The notes: generated from the sequence alone by a model not told the origin. Numbered from the stretch's first letter, positions 1 through 5,910 are shown. The stretch: DNA of 5,975 nucleotides from Deltaproteobacteria bacterium (GCA_011056825.1 DSBH01000133.1:1-5975); one strand, 5' to 3'. A program made the numbers and translations.

Positions 1-330
1 GATATACAGCGCGCCGGTGGAGCAGAAGGCCAAGCAGGCGCCGCAGTGCACGCAGCGTTCCTCGTTGTGAGTCACGCTTTTCGAAAGCGGTTCAACTTTC
101 AGGCCCGCTTCCTTCAGGAAGGCGATTCCCTTGTAGAAATTTTCTTTTGTTCCCGAAAGGTCGAGCGCCAGGACGCCCTCGCGTTTCGGCAGCACGCGGG
201 CGTGCAGAATATTGAAATCGAGATCGAACTCCTTGGCAAGACGGCAGACGATCGGCTGATCTACGACTCCCGCCGTGTAGCGTATGACGATTTTCTGCGA
301 GTATTGTTCATCCATCGTTCGTTTCACCAT
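1..330 (-). CDS. NIL-domain 4Fe-4S ferredoxin-like protein, C-terminus beyond the window
   Basis: This is the first 110 codons of a minus-strand gene that leaves the window at base 1. Residues about 12-82 read as a NIL domain, the small ligand-binding fold also found at the C-terminus of methionine-importer ATPases (IVIRYTAGVVDQPIV, then a DFDLDFNIL-like stretch). Residues 93-103 give a cluster motif CVHCGACLAFC, the CxxCxxCxxxC of bacterial-type 4Fe-4S ferredoxins. The last Cys is followed by Ser rather than the usual Pro. In the family such proteins are small cytoplasmic iron-sulfur proteins, sometimes linked to sulfur amino-acid metabolism; the exact role is unknown. The start is uncertain: ATG at 330 has GGAGG 14 bases upstream, ATG at 315 is in frame, and the frame is open up to a GTG at 387 that overlaps the hydrolase stop as GTGA. 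It probably shares a transcript with the hydrolase upstream. Confidence 0.85.
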   Translation of the reverse strand, partial: MVKRTMDEQYSQKIVIRYTAGVVDQPIVCRLAKEFDLDFNILHARVLPKREGVLALDLSGTKENFYKGIAFLKEAGLKVEPLSKSVTHNEERCVHCGACLAFCSTGALYI

Positions 331-383
331 GCACGGATCAACCGCCTCCGGGAATGGAACCCCGAAGGGGACGTCACGAGCGT

Positions 384-872
384 TCACTCATAGCACAGGA
401 TCCGATTCCAATCCAGCAGTTTGAACTGCGCTTCGAGTGGATGGTTGTCATCGATCATGTTGTATTCGAGATTCGTGAATACCTTCGACGCTATTTTGCG
501 AACCGGTTCCGGCGGTACCACATCGTCCCGCGTACCGTGGTAGACAATCACGGGAATATCAATCGAGGTGTCCGGGTGCTCCCCGAATTCGTCAAGGGAA
601 AGCGCCGGGGCCAGCAGGACCAGCCGGCGGACTTCCCGTGGGTGTTCAAGGGCGTACATGGCTGCCATGAGCCCTCCGTAACTCGATCCGACGAGCAGAA
701 GATCACTCCTGCCGCGCAGGATGGTGCGAAGACGGGCCATGCGTTCGTCAAGGATTCCATGGTAATCCTCGATGATCATGTCGGGATACCGCTCCCTGAA
801 AAAGTTCCCCTTTGTTCCCCGCGAGCTGCTTTCAAGCCCGTGAATAAAAACTCTGGTAAAATCCGATTCCAT
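384..872 (-). CDS. small alpha/beta hydrolase (YqiA/UPF0227-like esterase)
   Basis: This 162-residue protein is a compact alpha/beta hydrolase. It opens with a beta strand and an oxyanion-type HG (VFIHGLESSSRG, residues 8-19). It has a nucleophile elbow GSSYG (62-66, Ser64), a late strand ending HGTRDDVVP (112-120, with Asp116 or Asp117 as candidate acid), and a C-terminal His144 in DDNHPLE. All three catalytic positions are therefore present. There is no signal peptide, so it should be cytoplasmic. Small hydrolases of this type act on esters or thioesters; the substrate cannot be read from sequence. The ATG is preceded by GGAGG with only 3 bases between, an unusually short spacing, but no other plausible start codon lies before the conserved first strand. 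The NIL/4Fe-4S gene follows on the same strand. A plus-strand ORF covers the same bases but has no recognisable domain. Confidence 0.88.
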   Translation of the reverse strand: MESDFTRVFIHGLESSSRGTKGNFFRERYPDMIIEDYHGILDERMARLRTILRGRSDLLLVGSSYGGLMAAMYALEHPREVRRLVLLAPALSLDEFGEHPDTSIDIPVIVYHGTRDDVVPPEPVRKIASKVFTNLEYNMIDDNHPLEAQFKLLDWNRILCYE

Positions 873-931
873 GGTCCTCCACCGTTCGTGTCGCGGCGTA
901 ATTTTAAAGCTGTTTCACCGCCGGAAGCGCT

Positions 932-960
932 TTTTTACTATTCATGAAAGAATATTGCAA
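932..960 (-). promoter_or_regulatory. candidate sigma-70-type promoter for the minus-strand hydrolase unit
   Basis: Read on the minus strand, TTGCAA (960-955) is followed after 17 bases by TAAAAA (937-932). Each hexamer matches its consensus at 4 of 6 positions. An alternative -10, TAAAAT (906-901, 5 of 6), lies closer to the start codon but has no good -35. Position in the divergent gap supports a promoter here, but the match is weak. Confidence 0.3.
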
Positions 961-1032
961 GGAATCACTGAAGAAAATCCGGTGAAGCGGAATGGTTGGG
1001 AGTGCTGAAAATATTGGTTATTTTAAGACATC

Positions 1033-1046
1033 TGTGCTAGAGCACA
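1033..1046. promoter_or_regulatory. 14-bp palindrome, candidate operator
   Basis: TGTGCT (1033-1038) and AGCACA (1041-1046) are perfect 6-base inverted arms around a 2-base AG centre. The site lies 58 bases before the DUF1015 start, in the shared intergenic region between divergent genes. The geometry suits a dimeric repressor or activator, but a single occurrence and short arms leave chance possible. I could not place a convincing plus-strand promoter around it; AAGACA (1025-1030) followed 16 bases later by TACGAA is the best weak candidate. Confidence 0.3.
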
Positions 1047-1075
1047 TACGAACTTTTAAAGGAAAGGAATGTAAC

Positions 1076-1108
1076 ATGAGGATAGTACGTGAAGAGGTGT
1101 TTCGATGA
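1076..1108 (+). CDS. possible 10-residue leader peptide ORF before the DUF1015 gene
   Basis: The ORF is ATG plus nine codons and a TGA (MRIVREEVFR). It has a good ribosome site, AAAGGA at 1063-1068, 7-8 bases before its ATG. Its TGA shares ATGA with the DUF1015 start codon at 1105, an arrangement typical of translational coupling. The downstream gene also has its own GAGG 7 bases before its start, so coupling is not required. It contains no run of one amino-acid codon and no visible attenuator hairpin. It could be a short coupling leader or pure chance. Confidence 0.3.
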   Translation: MRIVREEVFR

Positions 1109-2352
1109 AAATATGGCCCTTCAGGGCGGTGAGACCGTCGCGGTTGAGGGCCGGCGACGTCGCGTCACAGGCCTACGATGTCATCAACGGGGATGAAGCG
1201 CGAAAACTGGTCGAAAATAATCCCTACAGTTTTCTTCGCGTGGAAAAATCGGAAATAAACTTTCCCGCCGCGGCCGATCCGTATGCGGATGAGGTTTACG
1301 AGTCCGCCCGTGATACACTCCGTGCGATGATTCGTGACGGCGTGATGATTCAGGACGGGGCCCCCTGTTTTTATATTTGCCGGCAAAAAACGGCGGATCA
1401 CGAACAGAGCGGCATCGTTGGCTGTGTCGATACAGGGGAATACGAGGCGGGGCGTATCCGCAGGCACGAAATGACAAGAAAGGACAAAGAGGACGACCGG
1501 ACCCGTCACATCGACTGCGTGAACGCCCAGACAGGGGCGGCGCTCCTGGCGTACCGGAGTGATCTCGAAGTGAACGGCCTTATCGACGAGATCGTTTCAT
1601 CGCGGCAGCCCGAGTATGATTTTCGGGCTGACGATGGAACGACTCATACTGCCTGGGTCGTTGATGACGGAGAAACTATAGAACGGATTGCCCGGGCTTT
1701 TGAACGTGTAGAGAATCTGTATATCGCCGACGGACACCACCGCGTTGCCGCGGCTGTCCGTGTGGCCGGCCTGCGGGAAGAAACAGGTCGGGAGACGACT
1801 GAAAATGAAGAGTACCGGAGAATAATGGCTGTGATAACCCCCCATGACAGGTTGCGCATCCTTTCATACAATCGTGTTGTTCGCGACCTGAACGGTATGG
1901 CTCACGAGGACTTTCTCGCGGCGCTTTCTCGTGATTTTTCCCTGGAACTGTCGGCGGAGCCGGTGATTCCCGAACACGGTGGTATATTCGGCATGTGCCT
2001 TGCGGACGGATGGCGTCGGCTTGTCGTAAAGAACGATGCCGGAACCGATACGGTTGATTCGCTTGACGTATCGATTCTGCAGGACAGGTTGCTCGCCCCG
2101 GTTCTCGGGATTGGAGATCCACGGAGCGATGAACGAATAGATTTCGTCGGAGGAGTCAGGGGCGTGCGTGAACTGGCAAGGCTTGTTTATTCCGGAGAAT
2201 ACGCCGTCGCTTTTTCCCTGTATCCTACGAGTATGGAATCGCTCCTGGCCGTGTCAGATGAAGGAAGGATCATGCCTCCCAAGTCAACCTGGTTCGAACC
2301 CAAAATCAAGAGCGGTCTTTTTGTTCATCCACTGGATGGAACCCTGCGGTGA
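1105..2352 (+). CDS. DUF1015 family protein (COG4198)
   Basis: This 415-residue protein matches the DUF1015 family throughout and is of normal length. Visible landmarks are the N-terminal KIWPFRAVRP (2-10), AYDVINGDEAR (23-33), NPYSFLRVEK (39-48), RRHEMT (119-124), the signature YIADGHHRVAAA (206-217), and the conserved tail MPPKSTWFEPKIKSGLF (390-406). The family usually has Pro before YDV; here it is Ala23. The DGHHR element recalls the GxHR-type loop of ParB-like nucleotide-binding enzymes such as the free-serine kinases SerK and SbnI. A nucleotide- or amino-acid-related activity is therefore a fair hypothesis, but the biochemical role is not established here. No signal peptide or membrane segment is present, so it is cytoplasmic. 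The start is supported by the family N-terminus and by GAGGTG at 1094-1099. It is followed by 83 non-coding bases and then miaA, which appears to have its own promoter. Confidence 0.93.
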   Translation: MKIWPFRAVRPSRLRAGDVASQAYDVINGDEARKLVENNPYSFLRVEKSEINFPAAADPYADEVYESARDTLRAMIRDGVMIQDGAPCFYICRQKTADHEQSGIVGCVDTGEYEAGRIRRHEMTRKDKEDDRTRHIDCVNAQTGAALLAYRSDLEVNGLIDEIVSSRQPEYDFRADDGTTHTAWVVDDGETIERIARAFERVENLYIADGHHRVAAAVRVAGLREETGRETTENEEYRRIMAVITPHDRLRILSYNRVVRDLNGMAHEDFLAALSRDFSLELSAEPVIPEHGGIFGMCLADGWRRLVVKNDAGTDTVDSLDVSILQDRLLAPVLGIGDPRSDERIDFVGGVRGVRELARLVYSGEYAVAFSLYPTSMESLLAVSDEGRIMPPKSTWFEPKIKSGLFVHPLDGTLR

Positions 2353-2368
2353 CGGAGGACGACGGACC

Positions 2369-2380
2369 GTATTTAAATAC
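2369..2380. promoter_or_regulatory. 12-bp perfect palindrome upstream of the miaA promoter
   Basis: GTATTTAAATAC is self-complementary over all 12 bases and sits just before the -35 region of the miaA promoter candidate. Its position would suit an upstream activator or repressor site. It is not followed by a U-run and contains no GC stem, so it does not look like a terminator of the DUF1015 gene. AT-rich sequence makes chance palindromes more likely. Confidence 0.3.
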
Positions 2381-2381
2381 A

Positions 2382-2410
2382 TGGTAACATGCTGGTCTTA
2401 CTGATATAAT
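2382..2410 (+). promoter_or_regulatory. miaA promoter with perfect extended -10
   Basis: TGATATAAT (2402-2410) is an exact extended -10 element, TG-n-TATAAT, in the AT-rich gap before miaA. Seventeen bases upstream, TGGTAA (2382-2387) is a poor -35 (3 of 6), as is common for extended -10 promoters. Transcription would begin near 2417, leaving a leader of only about 19 AT-rich bases before the miaA ATG. This is the strongest promoter-like sequence in the window. The miaA operon would then be separable from the DUF1015 gene, although read-through remains possible. Confidence 0.6.
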
Positions 2411-2435
2411 AATTATATATATTATGTAGAACTTT

Positions 2436-3416
2436 ATGGATGAAGAAGGGCGATTAAATAATCTCCCGGTCATCCTGGGACCGACAGCGTCCGGCAAGAC
2501 GGCGCTGGCCGTTCGGTTTGCCAGGTATGCGGCCGCGGAACACGCCGTAAACTGCGAAATTATATCGGCGGACTCGCGGCAGGTTTATCGCCGCATGGAT
2601 ATTGGCACCGGGAAGGATCGGGAACAGTTTTTCGAAGGCGGCACGGCGGTGCCCTGTCATCTGGTCGACCTCGTGGACCCGGACTACGAATTCAATCTTT
2701 TTGAGTACCGGCATGTCTTCAGCCGCACCTTCAGTGATATTCGGAACCGCGGACACCTGCCTGTAATGGTGGGTGGAACAGGATTGTATATCGAGGCGGT
2801 CATCGAGGGCTACGACCTTCCGCCGCTGCCGGCCGGGGGAGAGCGACTCAAAGAACTCCTGCGGCTGGAAACGGGAGAACTGCGCCGCCGGCTTCTTGCA
2901 TTCCGTCCGGAACCGCACAATACGACCGACCTTCTTGACCGGGAGCGGCTCGCACGTGCTGTCGCCGTCGAGGAAGCGCGACGCACAGATGTGAAAGGCG
3001 ATTCGGTCCGACCGGACGTGAACGCCTTCGTAATCGGCATCAGGGTGGAGCGGTCGGAATTGCGGCGCCGTATACTGCGACGACTGGAAGAGCGGATAGA
3101 CAGGGGAATGATCGACGAAGTCCGAGCATTGCACGATTCAGGACTGGAATGGGATCGACTTGACCGGTTCGGTCTCGAATATCGTTACATAAGCCGTTAT
3201 CTACGCGGGGAACTGACCCTCGATGAAATGGTGAAAACGCTCGCCGTGAAAATCGGCCAGTTCGCGAAGAGACAAGAGACCTGGTTCAGAAGAATGGAAC
3301 GCAAGGGGATTGTTATTCACTGGGTTGATGCGGACGATTTTCAGACGCTCCGGCGGCTCCTGGAAGATCATATGCCGGAGATGTTTCACGGCGTCGGGAG
3401 GTCTGAAAATTCATGA
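2436..3416 (+). CDS. miaA: tRNA dimethylallyltransferase MiaA
   Basis: MiaA transfers the dimethylallyl group of DMAPP to N6 of A37 in tRNAs that read UNN codons, giving i6A, often later thiomethylated by MiaB. The sequence shows the P-loop GPTASGKT (15-22), the catalytic-site segment ISADSRQVYRRMDIGTGK (43-60, Asp46 as expected general base), VGGTGLYIEAV (112-122), and the C-terminal tRNA-binding stretch QFAKRQETWFRR (275-286). Length is 326 residues, slightly above the usual 300-315. Several family blocks are altered: LARAVAVEE (172-180) replaces the usual RRVIRALE-like motif, and LEYRYISRYLRGELT (247-261) replaces the GYRE block. This recalls the divergent MiaA2-like branch rather than the Escherichia coli form. 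The ATG at 2436 is the only usable start: an in-frame TAG lies just upstream and the P-loop strand follows directly. It has no clear ribosome site. Its stop overlaps the glycosyltransferase start by 4 bases. Confidence 0.95.
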   Translation: MDEEGRLNNLPVILGPTASGKTALAVRFARYAAAEHAVNCEIISADSRQVYRRMDIGTGKDREQFFEGGTAVPCHLVDLVDPDYEFNLFEYRHVFSRTFSDIRNRGHLPVMVGGTGLYIEAVIEGYDLPPLPAGGERLKELLRLETGELRRRLLAFRPEPHNTTDLLDRERLARAVAVEEARRTDVKGDSVRPDVNAFVIGIRVERSELRRRILRRLEERIDRGMIDEVRALHDSGLEWDRLDRFGLEYRYISRYLRGELTLDEMVKTLAVKIGQFAKRQETWFRRMERKGIVIHWVDADDFQTLRRLLEDHMPEMFHGVGRSENS

Positions 3417-4756
3417 ACGATACTATCAGCGCATATCTGGACCGTTACGGTTGCGACCGTAGATGGAACAGGGAAGGTCCTGCTCCACGGGGAATCGAAA
3501 CGGTCATTGTCATCCCGGCGCTTGCCGAGTCGGCGCATCTTTTCAAGTCGCTGGAAAGCATTGCGCAAAATGACAAAAAGGGCAGGTCGGGAGCCATGGC
3601 GGTGTGCGTTATAAACAACGCAGTTGATGTCTCTGAAATCGACCGCAAGGACAACGAACGCACGCTGGCACTGTTGCGCAAACTGAACGGGAAGTACCGG
3701 GAGCTGCCCCTTGCGTATATTGATGCCTCGTCGCCGGGGCGTGAATTGCCGACGAAACGTGGGGGCGTGGGATTGGCACGGAAGATCGGGATGGACCGTG
3801 CCCTGGAACTTTTCGACCGGGAGCGGGAGACGCCGAAGCTGCTTCTCTGTCTCGACGCCGATACGCTCGTCGAACCTGACTGGCTCTCCGTTGTGCGCGA
3901 GCGGTTCACGAGTGACAGCCTCACGGCGGCGGCCGTCGAGTTTAGACACCGCGCGGGTGCGACTCCCGTCGAAGACGATGCGATCGTCCGGTACGAAACC
4001 CTCATCAGGTATTACGTCCTGGGTCTCAATTACGCCGGTTCGTCCTATAATTATCATTCAATCGGGTCGACAATGGCTGTTACAGCGGAAGGGTATGCAG
4101 CCGTTCGCGGTATGAGCCGGCGTCATGCCGGCGAAGATTTCCATTTTCTGAACAAAGTTGCCAAGACCGGGCGGGTCGACGTTATAAGCGGAACACGGGT
4201 GTACCCGTCGGCGCGGGCATCGAACCGCGTTCTCTTCGGAACCGGTCGGGCCGTGGCCGAAGGGACGGCCCAGGGAGCGTCGCTGAAATACGGATGGAAT
4301 CCCGAAGTATTCCATGTTTTGAAGGAATGGACAGCATGCCTCGAAACACACGCCTCGGAGGATGCCGGACGACTTCTGGAACGGGCACGGGACATACACC
4401 CGGAGACGGCGGCCTTTCTCGAGGAAGAGCGGTTTACAACGGTCTGGCCGCGCCTGCAGGGAAACAGCGCGCGGAAAGGCGCGGCGGAGCGCCACGCGTG
4501 TACCTGGTTCGACGCGCTGAAGACATACCGGCTGATTCGACGTCTCACCTGGACCGTTTATCCGCCGATCGACCTCTATGAAGCACTTCACGGGCTTATG
4601 GTCATGCTCGGTCTGTCACCGCCATCCAATTGGCGGGAAGCAGACCGGAAAGGATTAAAAGAGCGGTGGGACATCCTGGATTTTCTTCGGGACACTGTGC
4701 GAAAACCGGGCTGTATTCCCCGTGAAGGCCCGCGACACGCCGGAATTAATCATTGA
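3413..4756 (+). CDS. soluble GT-A (family 2-like) glycosyltransferase, target unknown
   Basis: This 447-residue protein has the layout of a GT-A nucleotide-sugar glycosyltransferase. A first strand VIVIPALAES (31-40) stands where family 2 enzymes have VIPxYNE. It is followed by KRGGVGLARKIGMDRAL (115-131), the metal-binding DxD in LCLDADTLVEPDW (145-157, Asp148 and Asp150), a YHSIGSTMAV segment (214-223), and GEDFHFLNK (240-248), whose Glu241-Asp242 suit the acid/base position. Around 130 residues after the core (about 305-447) are helical-looking and unassigned. No signal peptide or membrane segment is seen, so it should act in the cytoplasm, on a soluble acceptor or at the inner membrane face. 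The ATG shares ATGA with the miaA stop, with GGGAGG (3396-3401) 11 bases before it, which points to coupled translation. Acceptor and sugar donor cannot be read from sequence. A sugar-phosphate or nucleotide-sugar transferase of related GT-A fold is the main alternative. Confidence 0.8.
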   Translation: MNDTISAYLDRYGCDRRWNREGPAPRGIETVIVIPALAESAHLFKSLESIAQNDKKGRSGAMAVCVINNAVDVSEIDRKDNERTLALLRKLNGKYRELPLAYIDASSPGRELPTKRGGVGLARKIGMDRALELFDRERETPKLLLCLDADTLVEPDWLSVVRERFTSDSLTAAAVEFRHRAGATPVEDDAIVRYETLIRYYVLGLNYAGSSYNYHSIGSTMAVTAEGYAAVRGMSRRHAGEDFHFLNKVAKTGRVDVISGTRVYPSARASNRVLFGTGRAVAEGTAQGASLKYGWNPEVFHVLKEWTACLETHASEDAGRLLERARDIHPETAAFLEEERFTTVWPRLQGNSARKGAAERHACTWFDALKTYRLIRRLTWTVYPPIDLYEALHGLMVMLGLSPPSNWREADRKGLKERWDILDFLRDTVRKPGCIPREGPRHAGINH

Positions 4757-4782
4757 TAGGCTTTTCCGATTCATGCTATAGC
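4753..4782 (+). promoter_or_regulatory. candidate internal promoter for ispG
   Basis: TTGATA (4753-4758, 5 of 6 matches to the -35 consensus) is followed after 18 bases by TATAGC (4777-4782), itself preceded by TG at 4774-4775, as in an extended -10. It overlaps the stop of the glycosyltransferase gene. Transcription would start near 4789, leaving a leader of about 27 bases before the ATG chosen for ispG. It would allow ispG and proS to be expressed independently of miaA. The -10 matches at only 4 of 6 positions. Confidence 0.4.
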
Positions 4783-4815
4783 TTTACGAATGAAGGGCAG
4801 ACTGCGAATTGTTCC

Positions 4816-5910
4816 ATGACAGGAAACAGACGATATACGAAATCAATTCATGTAGGAACGGTGAAAATAGGCGGCGGAGCGCCCGTAATCGTTCAGTCGA
4901 TGACATCGACGGACACGCGCGACGTCGCCGCCACGGTGGAACAGACCAAAAGGCTGGAAGAGGCCGGGTGTGAAATCGTCCGTGTCGCCGTACCGGACAG
5001 GATCGCGGCGGAGGCCCTTCCGGAGATTAAGAAACGGATTAGAATCCCGCTTATCGCGGACATTCATTTTGATTATCGCCTCGCACTCCTGGCGGTCGAG
5101 CGGGGCGCCGACGCTCTCAGGATCAATCCCGGCAACACGGCCAGGGATAATCTCGGAGCTGTCATAAAAAAAGCTCGCGAGCGGGACGTAGCCATTCGCA
5201 TAGGTATCAACGCGGGTTCCCTGGAAAAGGATATTCTTGCCAAGTACGGCGGTCCAACGGCTTCCGCGATGGTGGAGAGCGCGCTGCGGAACGTCGAATT
5301 TTTCGAGAATCACGGGTTCGAGGCCATAAAACTGTCGCTCAAGTCCTCCGATGTGCGAACCATGATCGAAGCATACCGGGAGATAGCCGACAAGACACCC
5401 TATCCGCTCCACCTCGGCGTGACGGAAGCGGGTGGGGTGATGCGATCGACAATCAAGTCGTCGGTGGGTCTCGGCGTGCTTTTATACGAGGGTATCGGCG
5501 ACACGGTCCGCGTGTCCATTACCGGCGACCCGGTGAAAGAGGTTTCCGTGGCCTACGGAATCCTGGGAGCTCTTGACCTGCGGCGGTTCGGTCCCGACAT
5601 AATTTCCTGTCCGACCTGCGGTCGTTGCGAGATCGATCTGCCGGCACTGGTGGAGGAGGTCGAGCGTCGGGTTGCGGGTATGAAGGAATACGTGAAGATC
5701 GCCCTGATGGGGTGTGTCGTCAACGGTCCCGGGGAGGCCGCGGAAGCCGATATCGGGATTGCCGGCGGACGGCGCCAGGGCCTGGTTTTTCGCAAGGGCG
5801 TCGTTGTAAAGAAAGTAAAGGAAGATCGGCTGGTTGATGCCTTGATGGAAGAACTGGACGCCGTTATCAGGGAAAAATCATCTCGATCGAACGGTGAAAC
5901 GAACAACTAG
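4816..5910 (+). CDS. ispG: 4-hydroxy-3-methylbut-2-enyl-diphosphate synthase IspG
   Basis: IspG (GcpE) is the iron-sulfur enzyme of the MEP isoprenoid pathway. It converts methylerythritol cyclodiphosphate to HMBPP using electrons from ferredoxin or flavodoxin; IspH then gives IPP and DMAPP. From the ATG at 4816 the protein has 364 residues, a normal bacterial length. It shows the start block VGTVKIGGGAPVIVQSMT (13-30), LIADIHFDYRLAL (79-91), ALRINPGN (100-107), HLGVTEAGG (199-207) and the cluster-binding segments CPTCGRCEID (265-274) and GCVVNGPGEA (299-308). Ligands are Cys265, Cys268, Cys300 and Glu307. An extra Cys271 replaces the more common Thr. The frame is open back to a TTG at 4753, but the added 21 residues do not resemble the family and that TTG lies in a promoter-like sequence, so 4816 is preferred. 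No strong ribosome site precedes either start; AAGGG is 18 bases before 4816. proS follows after 15 bases. Confidence 0.96.
   Translation: MTGNRRYTKSIHVGTVKIGGGAPVIVQSMTSTDTRDVAATVEQTKRLEEAGCEIVRVAVPDRIAAEALPEIKKRIRIPLIADIHFDYRLALLAVERGADALRINPGNTARDNLGAVIKKARERDVAIRIGINAGSLEKDILAKYGGPTASAMVESALRNVEFFENHGFEAIKLSLKSSDVRTMIEAYREIADKTPYPLHLGVTEAGGVMRSTIKSSVGLGVLLYEGIGDTVRVSITGDPVKEVSVAYGILGALDLRRFGPDIISCPTCGRCEIDLPALVEEVERRVAGMKEYVKIALMGCVVNGPGEAAEADIGIAGGRRQGLVFRKGVVVKKVKEDRLVDALMEELDAVIREKSSRSNGETNN

Larger units (their letters stand above)
873..1104. other. divergent intergenic region
   Basis: These 232 bases separate the minus-strand hydrolase from the plus-strand DUF1015 gene and must hold both promoters. 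Beyond the promoter candidate, palindrome and leader ORF listed separately, I see small palindromes AAGCGCTT (925-932) and TTCATGAA (941-948) and no stable GC hairpin with a U-run. No conserved protein or known RNA is recognisable. Confidence 0.6.

Noticed and set aside
46..393. Plus-strand ORF of 115 codons at the left edge
   Set aside because: It is antisense to the NIL/4Fe-4S gene, whose CxxCxxCxxxC motif and NIL fold are clear.
354..947. Plus-strand ORF of 197 codons opposite the hydrolase
   Set aside because: It has no recognisable motif, while the opposite strand carries a complete Ser-Asp-His hydrolase pattern; it is an antisense shadow.
944..985. Thirteen-codon ORF MKEYCKESLKKIR in the divergent gap
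   Set aside because: No ribosome site precedes it and it is not linked to the next gene; likely chance.
1069..1074. ATG-TAA start-stop pair before the leader ORF
   Set aside because: Six-base start-stop pairs are frequent by chance and nothing else supports it.
2404..2425. AT-rich inverted repeat ATAATA/TATTAT before miaA
   Set aside because: Low-complexity A/T sequence overlapping the -10 element; the stem would be very weak and has no terminator features.
2341..2435. Rho-independent terminator after the DUF1015 gene
   Set aside because: No GC-rich stem followed by a T-run is present; the only palindrome is AT-rich.
2454..3134. Minus-strand ORF of 226 codons inside miaA
   Set aside because: No domain is recognisable and it lies wholly opposite the strongly identified miaA.
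3386..4057. Minus-strand ORF of 223 codons opposite the glycosyltransferase
   Set aside because: Length results from GC-rich antisense sequence; the plus strand has the DxD motif and coupled start.
4753..4815. Upstream TTG start for ispG adding 21 residues
   Set aside because: The extension does not resemble IspG N-termini, and the TTG falls in a -35-like TTGATA at the glycosyltransferase stop.
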